Shown piece after piece: positions 32,572 through 45,095 of a stretch of 64,000 nt of DNA. Source of the stretch: Flaveria trinervia (Eukaryota > Streptophyta > Magnoliopsida > Asterales > Asteraceae); NCBI GenBank assembly GCA_025506515.1, contig CM046452.1:71666580-71730579 (forward strand), read 5' to 3'. Each line of letters starts with the position of its first letter. The stretch's first letter is position 1. Made by a program: the position numbers and the translations under genes. Under the pieces are notes generated by a model. It saw only the letters and a list, made by a program, of their open reading frames with translations, did no database searches and was not told where the DNA came from.

Positions 32572-33452
32572 TGTTAGGATCAGTGATCTACGTTCGATTG
32601 ATTAGAGAGTATAGCAGTGGAATTCTAACAATGAATTAGCCAATTCACAAGAACGAAAAGATATTCAATGAAGAACAAAAACGGTTATAGATAGAGAGAA
32701 TTCTGCACATATATTTTCATTCAATATTCGCTTTCGTGGTAACGGAATGTCACACTTACAATTAGGTCGACACCTCTTATATAAGAGATGTGACGTCTGC
32801 TGATGTCACTTGATAGTGACATCTAATAGAATTATTCCAACTGAAACACAACTACTGAAGATGTCAAAAACAGCTGACATCTTCTTACAAAAATACTAAG
32901 TGTTATCAATTACTACAACTACTGAAAAACATAAAACTACTGATACTATAACGACTGAAGAACAAGCTCTTCAGTCGTTTTACAAAACTACTGAAAGTAA
33001 AAACATAAAACTACTGATATCACAACTACTGAAGAAGTACTCTTCAGCTGTTGTGACAAACTACTGAAACTTCAGTACTTGGTCTTCAGACTTGAACTTC
33101 AGACGTTTCATCAGCTGATGACTTCAGTAGATGTCATCAACTGATGTCTTCAGTCTTTGTCTTCAGACTTTGTACACCAGTTGTTGATCTTCAGCACTTG
33201 TAGACTCTTCAGCTGTTGTACTTCAGTACTTGGTCTTCAGCTTCAGCACTTGTGTTCTTCAGCTGTTCAGCTTCAGCACTTGTGTTCTTCAACACTTTAG
33301 TCTTCAGCTGTTGAAGTCTTCAGTACTTGATCTTCAGCTGTTGAAGTCTTCAGCACTTATCGAACTGCTGATGAAGCCTTCAGCAGTTGTTGTGATATCA
33401 TGTGGGACTTAGAGGTTTTCTGATCTTGCTCATTGGTTCTTTTGGTCCAACA
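32572..33452 (-). repeat. Element D 3' LTR
   Basis: 881 bp. On the minus strand it runs TGTTGGACCAAAAGAACC...CACTGATCCTAACA. It is filled with CTTCAGCTGTTG, CTTCAGCACTTG and ACTACTGAAG words. Relative to the 5' LTR it lacks one such word (about 15 bp near 33290). Confidence 0.93.
32776..32809 (-). promoter_or_regulatory. Element D LTR core promoter: TGACGTC near-palindrome and TATA box
   Basis: The near-palindrome at 32790-32809 contains TGACGTC and TGACATCA, read on opposite strands. It lies just upstream, in element orientation, of TATATAAG at 32776-32783. The 5' LTR keeps the same pair at 44354-44373 and 44340-44347. Confidence 0.6.
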
Positions 33453-33465
33453 AACTCCTCCAACC
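33453..33465 (-). promoter_or_regulatory. Element D 3' polypurine tract
   Basis: Minus strand GGTTGGAGGAGTT directly before the LTR. It is less pure than B's CAGGGGGAGTT. Confidence 0.75.
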
Positions 33466-33666
33466 AATGCAGCCAAAACCTCTAATTGATTTATTTTCCC
33501 ACTTATTGTTGGCAAAATGGTTGGTCTTTTTCCTTCTTGATCAGTTGAGAAGATGACCCATATAAGCACTGGCCTGGGAAGAGATCTCAGAGATTTGTTT
33601 GGCAAGGTATGAATGGGAACTCTATTTGGGGAACTGGACACAGAGTTGTTATCCCATTCATGAGAT

Positions 33667-36600
33667 CTACTTCTCCATTATGAGTCTGTACGACTCTCGA
33701 ACATAGGCTTCAAGGAGAACAACCTGTTCCTCCTTGGAGAGTTCTTCTACTCCTCCTTTAAAGAAGAACTCTGGACCATAGTACTCAGATAAGTACTTCA
33801 CAGTCCTGCCATTCTTCAACTCCACAGTAGTTACCTCCCTATAGACAAATTCATCAGGATGAGTGCCCTCAAGGAGTAACTGGAGCTCATTCTTCTTAAT
33901 GTCTTCAAGCTTCTTATATAATAACCCCTTTTTGATCATCTTGTTTTCCAGCAAGGCTTGAGGGGTCATTTTTGATTGATGAGCCTTCTTGAATTCATCG
34001 ATTATTTCCCATGGTGAGACTACAATGGCCAACATGATTGTAGAGTCTATTGTTTTTCTAACCTGGCCATTGTATCTGTGTGGAATGGATCTTTTGTGGA
34101 TTCTAGAACTCACCTTGGGGTCTGGCCATACTCTCACTCTCTCCTTTTGATACTGAAATGTGTGTCTGAGAGTGTACAGCCTCTGAGCATGCCCTTTCAT
34201 GGCTTGTATAGATGATGACTGATGAAATTCCTTGTCAACCATCTTCAGTAGTTGCTCATCGTGCTGCTTCTGCTGTTCTTCATCTTCTATCTTGACTCTA
34301 ACCGTTTCCCTTTGTGAGTCAGGTGTGATCATGAGTTGACTCCTGGGTTCTGGTAGCTTAGAACAGCAGAGAGTGGCAGACTATCATCTTCATCCTCTTC
34401 TTCTTCATCTTCTTCTATCCTCAGCACCCTTCTCCTCCTTCTAGGTGCATCACTGGATGATGTTGGGTTGGTTTTTGTGGTAAAGGAATTGGTTTTGAAG
34501 GTTGAGGATGTTTGGATTTGGGTTTTGAGATTGGTTTGGAGATTTGAGGGGTAGGCTGTTTTTGAGTGGGTGATTTGGAAGGTTGTTCAAGCATTTTGAT
34601 TGTGAGTTTGGCTTTTGTTAGTCTTGCCATTTCAAACCTTTTTCCAGCCCCAGCCTCATCAAGTGCTTCAATGATTATCCCTTTATGAAATTGCTCAGAC
34701 AAATAGATTCTGGTGGCTATAGCCAGAATGCTGTCTGGTCCATGAACGAATCTCCATCAGTGATCTTCCTAAGTATTTGGCAATGAATCGAATCATGATC
34801 TCCAATCTCTCTTTCTCCAGCACATCATATCCAGCCCATCTGTTTTGAATTTCCTCTACTTCCAACCTCCTGATCTCACTGTCTAATGTGGTTGTATCAA
34901 AGCCTTGCTTGAAGAGTTGCTCAATGATTTTGTCCATGGATCGGCTGTGTGTGTCATCTGCATCTTTACCAGCTCTTCAAGGGTTTTTCTTCAGCATTCG
35001 ATTGATCACCAGCACTTTTCTTTCTTTTGTAAGTGATCAGTTCTTGCTCCTTTTCTTTTTCCAACTCCTGGGTTTTCTCTTGTGCCTTCTCATCCTTAGT
35101 TCTTTTTCTTTTCCTTTCTTTCACTGCAGTACTCTCCCCTTTTTGGATGCATTGGTGGTAGGGTTTGTACCGCAGAAAGTTTCTTTTGCACAGCATCATC
35201 AATGAGTGGTTGTAGACTTGAGGAGATCCTCTCATCAATGGATTTATAAACAATGTCATTGATGATGGGAGTGATGAGAGGTAGGTATTGTTGGAATACA
35301 GCAACCATCTGCTCTGGGGGATTCTGTCCCGGAGAGATAGTGCCAAAAGCAGAAGCTGGAGGCTCAGTGAAGTGAGAGGGTAAAGTGTTTGGGGAACCTT
35401 CAAATGAAGGTGCCATCTGTGGGTTGGTGGGGGTAGATAGACTTTCATCCTGAGACTTCTTGGCAAGCAGTTCTTGTAGTCTGCTTACCTCAGCCTCCAG
35501 GATGGTGTTGTGGGCTAGAACGTCATAGAAAAAGCCCAGGTCATCATCACTGGGTGTAGACCAGTTGTAGCATGTGCCCTTTTTCTTGGAACTGGGGACT
35601 TCCAGCCTCAGGACTATGTCCTTCATCAGCTATTGCCTCTAGTGAGGTCTTAGCTATGTTACCAACCTCATTCTGATCATGTGCAGATGCAGAAGAGGTG
35701 GCAGCCTCACTAGATGTTCTAATCTCCCTATCCACACTAGGAGATAGAACTTGTAAACCCCGTGCTGTGGGTTGTTAGAAGCATGATGATCCTCTTACTC
35801 AATGTCTATGGTTCTCCCTTTGTTGGTGGTTGTTGGGGAGGAGGAGAGGCATGCAACTGAGTCAGCACGTTGGCAATGATTATGGTTGGACTTTGGGGGG
35901 CGGTTGCATGGGGAGATAGGGTAGAAGCAGTGTGCACCTGGGGAGGATGGTGCTCTTCAATGGCAATCTCCTCAAGTGAGGAAGATCCCAGATGTGTGGG
36001 TACCCCTTCTATGGTGGCTGCAGGCTCCTTTTGAGAGGAATCCTGAGCGGCTATGGCTGGTAGAGTCTCTGATACTGCTGGGGGGTTTAAGCCAGCAAGT
36101 ATATCCTGCGGGTGGTACAGGAGCATATCAGGGGACTCATCTCCTGAACAGCTGTTTGGGGTGTTTTGGTTTTGGTTTAGTGGGGACTTTGGTTCTGGTG
36201 GAGGAAGCTGTGGGTTCCCTGTGCTTGGGCTTTAGCAATCGGGCAGCTTTGAGTGTAAGGTCTGAGTTGTGCCTGGAGTATACCTCAGCCAAAAAACTGG
36301 TGCAGGGACTCCAAGGCCAACAAGGCCATTAGATTTTAATTCATCTAAAATAATGGCCATCAGAAACCGGGGATATAATGGCCATCGGTTTGCCACAGGT
36401 TTATGAGCCAAGTTCTTTATTTCTAGAAACACGATTTCAGAAAAATTTAGCGGTTGGTGTTCTAGAATAGAATACAATACCTGTTTCCATTGAGATGACA
36501 TTTGATCCCAAGAAGATGTCTTGGAGGCTAAGCAGACATTTATCATGTGAAAAATGACTTTCCCAGCGTCATGGAAATGTTTCTTTAGAACGGTTGTAGC

Positions 36601-36965
36601 CCGAAGATCACCTTCATACCCATGATTGATAAATGACATATTGGTATGCCCTTTGGGTATGCAGTCACAGCGGTGGAGTCGTGTAAGTGTAATGCCTGAC
36701 GAATGATGTCGGCTGTAACGACACACTGGTTTCTGGTTGACAAGGGACCGACAGAGATCTGGCCGGTAGACTCATCAGTATGAACAAGAGCATTTGACCA
36801 GAATTGACTGAGGGATTCAGGGTAGATGGTTGGATTCAAGAGAAAGGCTGTGCGATATGGGGAATCCACCATTAAGTCAATGGAATTATCATATTTGTTC
36901 CAGAAAGCCGACTTTGTAAGGTAAGCAACGCAGTTATGTCGTGGTTTCAGACTCATGGTCGCCAT
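33667..36965 (-). pseudogene. Element D post-pol ORF (extra protein of the B/D family)
   Basis: ATG at 36965 (MATMSLKPRHNC). N-terminal domain to about 36330 with AYLTKSAFW, AFLLNPTIYPESLSQFW and YPRFLMAIILDEL. A Pro/Thr-rich middle follows (about 36130-35800). DDDLGFFYDVLAHNTILEAEVSRLQ is a heptad segment (about 35550-35480). A Lys/Glu-rich coiled coil lies near 35110-34980. The C-terminal domain (34332-33667) has KSIPHRYNGQVRKT-like, MLAIVVSPWEI and ENKMIKKGLLYKKLED, with stop TAG 33669-33667. Several one-base shifts (near 36600, 36180, 35740, 35600, 34960, 34700, 34400) break it. Function unknown; I see no signal peptide or transmembrane helix. Confidence 0.8.
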
Positions 36966-37729
36966 GTTTGAGAGAGAGAAGATTAGAAAATAACGGCTAA
37001 TGAAACATTAGAGAAGAGGACAGGTATTTATAGGGTAGGGGTGAGAAAATGACTGAAGGGTTTGGTGTTAGTCATCAGTTTTTAAACCGACTGTTGACAT
37101 GGTATTACCCTTTCAGACGTTGAAACAGCTGAAGTCGTGGTTTTAGGCATCAGCAGTTAGAAAACTACTGAAGACCATGGTTTTGACTTCAGATGATGAA
37201 ATAACTGAGGACATGGTGTTTGTCATCAGTAGTTGTGAAACTACTGAAGACAGTGGTTTTGTCATCAGTTGTTGTAAACAACTGAAGACTTGGTGTTAGT
37301 CATCAGTAGTTATAAAAACTACTGAAGACATGGTTTGCTTCAGTTGTTTAGAATGAAACAGCAGTTGTAGAAACAACTGAAGAGAAAGTTCTCTTCAGTA
37401 GTTTTCGTCAATTCATAGCCTTTCAGCTGTTTCATACTGTCCTCAACACTTACTCATCAACTTTGCATCTGCTTTTCAGGTGTTTCATAGGACGTCAGTA
37501 CTTATCTGTTTGTACTGATTTCAGTAGTTGTAACTACATCAGTAGTTGTAACTACATCAGTAGTTGTAACTACATCAGTAGTTTAATAAAGTACTTCAGT
37601 ACTTGTGAGGCATTTAGCCGTCAGTAGTTATAAAAACTACTGAAGGTGAAAGGACTCATCAGTACTTATTTGTGACATGGTTACCAATGATCACCAGTAC
37701 TTTTTACTGAAATCATCAGTAGTTGGCAC
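36966..37729 (-). repeat. Element D spacer between pol and post-pol ORF
   Basis: Non-coding, made of ACTACTGAAG/CTTCAGTAGTT words. It includes a tandem array of TCAGTAGTTGTAACTACA (18 bp, three full copies, 37521-37574), whose core GTAGTTGTAACTAC is a 6-2-6 palindrome. Confidence 0.8.
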
Positions 37730-40700
37730 TTATTCTAGCTGCAGCATACCAAGCCTTAACACAAGGTTTTGGAAAGTGGAACTATCCAAAGGCTTAGTAA
37801 AAATATCTGCAAGCTCATCAGCACTAGGCACAAACTTAGGATCAATCAGACCTTTTTCAAAACAATCCCGAATAAAGTGATGTCTGATCTCTATATGTTT
37901 GGTCCTAGAGTGCTGGACTGGATTTTTGACTATACACAGAGCTGAAGCACTATCCATTAATAATGGAGTCTTGTCTCTGTAATGCCATAATCCAGAAGTT
38001 GGTTCTGAAGCCAGAGTACCTGAGAAGTGCAACTTGCAGCAGCAATGTACTCGGCTTCAGCAGTTGATGTAGCAACAGATGTTTGTTTCTTACTCTGCCA
38101 AGAGATCAAACAGTTGCCTAGAATTGACAACCACCAGAAGTTGACTTTCTAGTTAATTGCACCCTGCATAGTCACTATCTGAAAAAGCAACTAATTTGCA
38201 AGAGTGTCCAGTGGAATACCATAAACCCAGAGATTGTGTACCTTACAAATATCTAAAGATTCTCTTCACTGCAATCAAATGAGACTCTTTAGGAGCAGCA
38301 TGAAATCTAGCACAAACACATGTAGCAAACATAATATCTGGTCTAGAAGCTGTTAAATACATCAAGGACCCAATCATACATCTGTAAAGTGTTTCATCAA
38401 CAGCTTTACCTTTCTGATCAGCATCCAGTTGTGTGGTGTTGCACATGGGAGTAGAACAGGACTTACAGTTTTGTAAATCAAACTTATTCAAAAGATCTTT
38501 TGTATATTTTGACTGATGAATAAAGGTTCCATCAGCCTTTTGTTTAATTTGCAAGCCTAGAAAGAACTGTAATTCTCCCATTGCACTCATTTCAAACCTC
38601 TTTTTCATTAAAGTTGTAAAATCATCACACAACTGGGGATCAGAGGATGCAAAAATGATATCATCAACATAAATCTGAACAAGTAGCTTATGCTGATCCA
38701 CCTTCTTAATAAACAAAGTTTTATCAATGGAGCCTCTAGTGATATTATTCTTAAGAAGAAAAGTGGAAAGTGTCTCATACCAGGCTCTAGGAGCTTGTTT
38801 CAACCCATAAAGAGCCTTATCAAGTTTATACACCCATTCAGGATGTTTATTATCCTCAAAACCTGGTGGTTGACACACATAAACTTCTTCCTTTATTTTA
38901 CCATATAGAAATGCACTTTTGCAATCCATTTGAAAAACTTTAAGATTGTGGAATGCAGCATAGGCTAAAAACAATCTGATTGCCTCTAGTCTGGCTACAG
39001 GGGCAAAGGTTTCATCATAGTCAATACCTTCTTCTTGTGAAAACCCCTGTACAACCAGTCTAGCCTTTTTCTTAACAATAAGCCCATTTTCATCAGTTTT
39101 ATTCCTAAACACCCATTTAGTGCCTATTGCACACTTACCTGGGGGAAGAGGAATCAGTTCCCACACTTGCTGTTTCTTGAACTGAAGTAACTCAAGCTGC
39201 ATGGCTTCAACCTATCCATTGTCTCTCAAAGCAACATGGTAGTTCTTTGGCTCTAGCTGACTGATGAAGAGAGCATAGAAGCAGAAGTTAGACAATTGAC
39301 TTCTTGTTGAAACACCAGCATTGATATCACCAATAATCTGAGACATTGGGTGATTCTTCAGTTCTTGATAAACAATGAGATCTGTGCAAGTGTTTGTAGG
39401 ACCTTCAGCAGCAGCAGATGTTGATGCGGACTCTTGAAACCAGGAATTAGATGGTAACTCAAAAGATGTAGAGGAATCAGAGATCTCATCAGCATTTGTT
39501 ATGGATGGAACTGCTGAAGCTACAGGAACATCAAATTCAGCAGACACAGGCAGTTGGTCACTAAACTTGAATAGGTGAGTATTGATATTATCATCATCAT
39601 CATCAATACCACCAGGTGGAAGACATGCTGCAGAAGATGATTTATCCACATGATCTGCAACAGCTGGAGGTTGATAAGGAACATATTGCAGTATGTCCAA
39701 ATCAAACAACTCCACCGGGTTTTGTGGAATCTTGTCCAAAGGAGATTCACTAAACTTCACATGCAAAGTCTCTTCAACTATCTTTGTTCTGCAGTTGAAG
39801 ACTCTGTATGCCTTGAAAGTAGATGAATAACCAACAAAATACCCTGCATCCACCTTAGGATCAAATTTTTGGAGTTGATCCTTTGTGTTGAGAATAAAAC
39901 AGGGACACCCAAATGCTTTGAAAAATGAAATTAGAGGAGCCAAGTGATGAAGAACTTCATATGGAGTCTTCATCAACCTCTGATTTACTAAGACTATATT
40001 CTGCACATAGCAAGCTGTGTTGACAGCCTCAGCCCAAAAGGTCAGTGGCAAACAGAGTCAGCTAGCATGGACCTTGCAGCTTCAATTAGGGTCCTGTTCT
40101 TTCTCTCCACTACTCCATTTTGTTCTGGAGTCCTTGGTATGCTAAACTGCCTTTTGATTCCCTTTGAAAGATAGAAGTCATCAAGTGTATGGTTTCTGAA
40201 CTCAGTTCCATTGTCACTCCTAATACACTTGACTGGAAGGGAATACTGCTTCTCAACATACAACACAAAGTGAATAATCTTCTAAGCAACCTCATCCTTT
40301 GAATGTAGAAAGAAAGTCCATACAAATCTGGAGTAATCATCCACAATTACGAGACAGTATTCTTCTTTGCCATGCTCATTACTCTCACAGGACCAAATAG
40401 ATCCATATGCAGTAATTGCAAGCAGGCAGTGGACTCAGGCTCTTCAATGGGTGGGAATGAGACTTTGTGTTGTTTTCCTTTTAAACAAGCAGTGCAGGTT
40501 TCATCACAGTGGAACTCCTTTATTGGTAAGCCTCTAACTAAACTATTATGCATTAGCTGGTTCATGTTTTTGAAATTTACATGACCCAACCTTCTGTGCC
40601 ACAGTTTAGATTCTTGAGAAGAGGCTTTGGAAAATAGGCAAGGATTGCCTTTGAGATCTATTTTCTTGGAAAGATCTAAGGCATACACTCTTCCTGTTCT

Positions 40701-41054
40701 GTTGGCTCTCAGGAGAGTGTGACCATCCAACACCTTATCAATCAAATGCAGAACTTTGGATGACAGAATCCTACAGTTCTGACTGGTGAAAAGAGCAACA
40801 TGGCATTTATCACACATTTGACTGACACTCAAGAGATTGTACTTGAGATTTTCCACATGATTAACATCATCAAACTTTATTTCTCCATTGGAGACAAAGC
40901 CGTTGCCAATGATGTAACCCCTAGCATCATTGCCAAAAGAAACAAACCCCTTCTTTCCTTGAGAGTAGTCATGAAGAAGAGAGCTGTTCCCAGTCATGTG
41001 CATAGATCCCCCACTGTCTACATAGCAGATGCTACTTTGGCATGTTGAAGAACC
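37730..41054 (-). pseudogene. Element D pol (protease, integrase, RT, RNase H), nearly intact
   Basis: Exon 2 begins GGTTCTTCAACATG at 41054. Protease YVDSGGSMHMTG about 41020-40985. GAG-pre-integrase WHRRLGHVNFKNMNQ...CTACLKGK about 40605-40480. Integrase core with MDLFGPV and DDYS; RSDNGTEF near 40230-40205; NGVVERKN near 40125. RT 39202-38243 with KWVFRNKTDE, FQMDCKSAFLYG, KALYGLKQAPRAWYE and the intact catalytic YVDDIIFAS. RNase H C-terminal ALCIVKNPVQHSRTKHIEIRHHFIRDC; stop 37732-37730. Breaks: shifts near 40350, 40280, 40045, 38240 and 38040, and a TGG-to-TAG nonsense near 39210. Not functional as read, but only a few changes from it. Confidence 0.92.
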
Positions 41055-42389
41055 CTGCAATAATAAACAATCAGTTAGTTTTGGAGACCCAAACCTTTTT
41101 GGTTTTGGGTCTGGTCTCATCAACAGATGGTAAACTAACAGGTTTATTGGAAACAACAGCCTGAGAGGAAGAAGATGGTGAAGAAGAGGAATCCTTGGCT
41201 TGGATTTCCTTTTCTGTGGTTTCAACATAGGAGCATCTAATTGGTTAACTCTTCCTAATAGATGTTGAACCATCATAACCAGCTGTGTCTGATTTTGTGA
41301 TAAAGCTTTCAGCTCATCAGACACATTGCCAGTGGAGTTTTATAAGTTCCTATGTTGCACCTTCTTCTTCTGAGCAATCTCAGCTGTTACCTGTTTAACC
41401 CCTTCCTTTTTGGATTTCTTTGTGGACTTAAGGGTTACAGGATTTGATGTTGCCGATACAAATGTGGTCTCAAACTCAGTTTTCATTTTTACCATTTTCT
41501 CTTTAATTTCCTCTTTATGTTTGAGTTTGGATCCTCTTTTGTACCAGCAATCATTTGTAAGATGATTGAACAAACCACATACTTCACATGGTTTCTTCTT
41601 CATCTTATGTTGATCATCAACTAAAGAGGATGAAGCAACTGAAGACTTGCTCTTCAGTGCTTTGGAAGCATTGTTTTCTTTCTTGACTTCCTCTTTAGTA
41701 GTCTTCAAACTCTTTCTACTGACAGTTTTCTTCTTTTTAGTACTGACAGTATTTGGATTTTGAACTTTAGGTGTTAAATCTTGCTCTCTGGTCCTTTCGG
41801 GACTTTTAGAATTAACTCCTGAGTTGATCAACTCATTGAGCATGTGAGTGTCAGAAGTGGAGCTATCAACATCAGCTGATAGGTTCTGAGAGGGCTTGGT
41901 GCTGACTTCTACTTCTGATAGTGCTCAATCAGAAAGTAGATCACATGATGAAATGGATTGGTTATTACTCTCACCATCAGATTCTACCTCTGCTCTAGGA
42001 GTAAAATCTGTAGGTGGAGCAGTGTGATTGTAACCAATACCAAACTTCACATTGGAAGCAGATTGCTTACTAAGAAGCATTTCAAAACCTTTGCATGATT
42101 GTACCCATCGATCACACTCTACCTGGGTGACTGCAAGGGTTTCCTTGAGATCTTTATACTTCTCTAGAAGTATCTCTTCCCTAGCCTTATCATCAGTTAT
42201 TTGACATTTAAGTTTGTAAATCTCATCATTCTTATCATTAAGCACAGACTCAAATTCAGCTTTGCTTTTAGAAATTATTTGTTCTAGCTCAATGTTCTTG
42301 TTGATTAAAGCTACATTTGCTTCTCTAATAGATGCAAATGCTGCTATACATGTTTCAGAACACAATTTGGCTTTTGCCTCAGAGGATAC
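41055..42389 (-). other. Putative alternative gag/pol intron of element D
   Basis: Minus strand donor CACAG|GTATCC (42390/42389) and acceptor TTTATTATTGCAG|GGTTC (41055/41054). The length is 1335 bp. It holds the Gag coiled coil, second knuckle and gag stop. Joining the sites puts the CAG codon directly before GGT TCT, in frame with protease, the same geometry as the C family and the intronless A. Confidence 0.72.
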
Positions 42390-43911
42390 CTGTGATACCT
42401 TTGGTGTAGAGGCATTAGTGGATGAAGTATCAGCAGAATCCAAAGCCATAAGAGCTAGATTTCCAAAGGGACTTTCACCACCATGTTGACCAGCACCTGA
42501 GAACAGTTGTTCATGACCAGACAAGTCATCTGGTAAACTGCTCCAGTCAACAACTCCTGGGGTGAAGAAGCTATGTGGTTGAGGTTGAGTTTGTTGATGA
42601 GATTGGGAAGGCTGTGGTTCAGGCAATGCTTGTGGTTGTTGTGCAATTGGAGCTTGAACAGGATTTGGTTGAGGCATATAATAGCAGGGATAAGGATATG
42701 ACATTTGACCCTGGGGAACAAAGTATGCAGGAGACCTAGGATGTGAATGATGACCAGAACCAGCAGTATGTTGCCCTCTGTTTTGTGGACTAGTACTAGG
42801 AAAAGTCACAAAGGGTGCAGAAGAGTTAGATCCAGTTGATCTACACTCTCTTGCAAAGTGTCCCAGCCTTTGCATTTGTGACACCTCAACTTACTCTTGT
42901 CAAAACCAACTTTGGTTTTGCCGGAGAGTCCAGGAAATTTCCTGCCAGTTCTCTTATAGAACTTCTCAGATCTGATATTATCAATGCCATTTGGCTCAGA
43001 ATATCCATCTCTTCTAGATCATCATCAGCTATTCCTTTCAAATCATCCATGATAAAGCATAGATTGTCACTATTACTGCCAGAATGACTCTCAATACCAA
43101 CAAATGCATGATCAGAACTATTTGAAGAGAAATCAATATGCTCATCATAATTGCTTTCAGATGCAGCATATTCTGACTCATGACCAACCAAGGCAGTATT
43201 CCCTGGTACAAAGTCATCAGTGATCTTTTCTGATGAGGACAGTTTCCTCTTCTGCTCTATCTCTCTTTCGAATGTAAGCAGTTTCCCATGAAGTTGGGTG
43301 AGAGATAGGCTATCTAGATTTGCACTGGAGCGTAGGACAATAGTGTATGTGTCCCATCTCTCAGGCAGTGATCTGAGGAACCTGTTATTCATCTGGCTAT
43401 TGGTGTATTCCTGTTTCACCATTTTAAGCTCAGAGATCAAGCAGGAAAAACGCTCAAACTGTTGAGTCAATGTCTCACCCTTTCTATGAGAGAATGTCTC
43501 ATATTGTTGGGCAAGGATTTCTCTGTTGTTTGCTAAGACCTCATCTGTGCCACCGAATTGTTCCTTCAGGGCATTCCAGAGATCATGAGCAGTTTCATGA
43601 TGCATAAGCCCTGAATAGATTTCATTAGGCAGTGCCATGGCCAGAATTCCATGGGCTTTAGCATCAATCTCAAACAGTTTCCGATCTTCATCAGAGTATT
43701 GTTCCTTCTTCTTCGGAACCATTTGATTGGTTTCCGGATTGTTCACCATAGGCTTATGTGGTCCATGTACCACAGATGTCCAACAACCTGAACTGTTAAC
43801 AGACAGGTGATGAAGCATTCTTCGCTGCCATATGTTATACTCGGTCCTAACCAGCATCGGGGGCTTGGTTGAGGAACCGGTATTGTGAGGATCATTAGAA
43901 GGAGTAGTCAT
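41071..43911 (-). pseudogene. Element D gag (long isoform)
   Basis: The first in-frame ATG is at 43911 (MTTPSNDPHNTGSS). The open frame extends seven codons upstream without an ATG, so 43911 is the likely start. Capsid domain about 43860-43260 with YNIWQRRML, AHDLWNALKEQFGG and RFLRSLPERWD. Acidic segment about 43200-43010. The first knuckle near 42890-42845 is disrupted by one-base shifts near 42980 and 42875. Pro/Gln-rich linker, coiled coil about 42360-42080, Lys-rich region, second knuckle CEVCGLFNHLTNDC about 41590-41545. Stop TGA 41073-41071 after the conserved WVSK-type end. A TGA near 41925 and a shift near 41220 also break it. Confidence 0.86.
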
Positions 43912-44122
43912 CTCAGATTCAATCAAATTCAATTAAGCTAAAACAGATTTAGAACAAAACACAACAACCAATTGAACCAAGAGAGATCTCAGAATAAATG
44001 AACGAAAGCGTCAGAAATTCAATAATCTATAACCAGTTCTTGCGAATATGCTAATTCAATCAAACATAGATATCAATTAGCAGTTTCAATGATCAATTGT
44101 TAGATCGATCAATGATTAACCT

Positions 44123-44134
44123 GCTCTTATACCA
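44123..44134 (-). promoter_or_regulatory. Element D primer binding site (tRNA-iMet variant)
   Basis: Minus strand TGGTATAAGAGC, two bases from the LTR. It differs from the usual TGGTATCAGAGC by one base (C to A). Confidence 0.82.
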
Positions 44135-44136
44135 CT

Positions 44137-45030
44137 TGTTAGGATGAGTGATCTACGTTTGATTGATTAGAGAGTATAGCAGCGGAATTCTAACAATGAA
44201 TTAGCCAATTCACAAGAACGAAAAGATATTCAATGAAGAACAAAAACGGTTATAGATAGAGAGAATTCTACAAATATATTTCATTCAATATTCGCTTTCG
44301 TGGTAACGGAATGTCACACTTACAATTAGGTCGACACCTCTTATATAAGAGATGTGACGTCTACTGATGTCACTTGATAGTGACATCTAACAGAATTATT
44401 CCAACTGAAACACAACTACTGAAGATGTCAAAACAGCTGACATCTTCTTACAAAAATACTAAGTGTTATCAATTACTACAACTACTGAAAAACATAAAAC
44501 TACTGATACTATAACGACTTAAGAACAAGCTCTTCAGTCGTTTTACAAAACTACTGAAAGTAAAAACATAAAACTACTGATATCACAACTACTGAAGAAG
44601 TACTCTTCAGCTGTTGTGACAAAATACTGAAACTTCAGTACTTGGTCTTCAGACTTGAACTTCAGACGTTTCATCAGCTGATGACTTCAGTAGATGTCAT
44701 CAGCTGATGTCTTCAGTCTTTGTCTTCAGACTTTGTACACCAGTTGTTGATCTTCAGCACTTGTAGACTCTTCAGCTGTTGTACTTCAGTACTTGGTCTT
44801 CAGCTTCAGCACTTGTGTTCTTCAGCTGTTCAGCTTCAGCACTTGTGTTCTTCAGCTGTTGAGCTTCAGCACTTTAGTCTTCAGCTGTTGAAGTCTTCAG
44901 TACTTGATCTTCAGCTGTTGAAGTCTTCAGCACTTGTCGAACTGCTGATGAAGCCTTCAGCAGTTGTTGTGATATCATGTGGGACTTAGAGGTTTTCTGA
45001 TCTTGGCTCATTGGTTCTTTTGGTCCAACA
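44137..45030 (-). repeat. Element D 5' LTR
   Basis: 894 bp. On the minus strand it runs TGTTGGACC...CACTCATCCTAACA. The word arrays and promoter pair are as in the 3' LTR, with one additional CTTCAGCTGTTGAG word. Confidence 0.93.
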
Positions 45031-45095
45031 ATTATTATTATTATTTAATTTTGACTATTAATAATAAACAAAGTTATAATTACAAGTATTATTAT
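45031..45095 (+). repeat. Right copy of ~65-bp duplication flanking element D
   Basis: Partner of 32508-32571. After it the ATT-rich run continues (45096-45150). Confidence 0.8.

Larger units (their letters stand above)
32572..45030 (-). mobile_element. Element D: complete copia retrotransposon with post-pol ORF, 12.46 kb
   Basis: Complete minus-strand element: 5' LTR 45030-44137, primer site, gag from 43911, putative gag/pol intron, pol to 37730, spacer, post-pol ORF 36965-33667, polypurine tract, 3' LTR 33452-32572. It is the best preserved member of the B/D family, with RT open for 319 codons and an intact YVDD. The LTRs differ by roughly a dozen changes. The flanks carry no clean 5-bp duplication (TATAT against ATTAT) but a longer duplicated segment. 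Confidence 0.94.
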
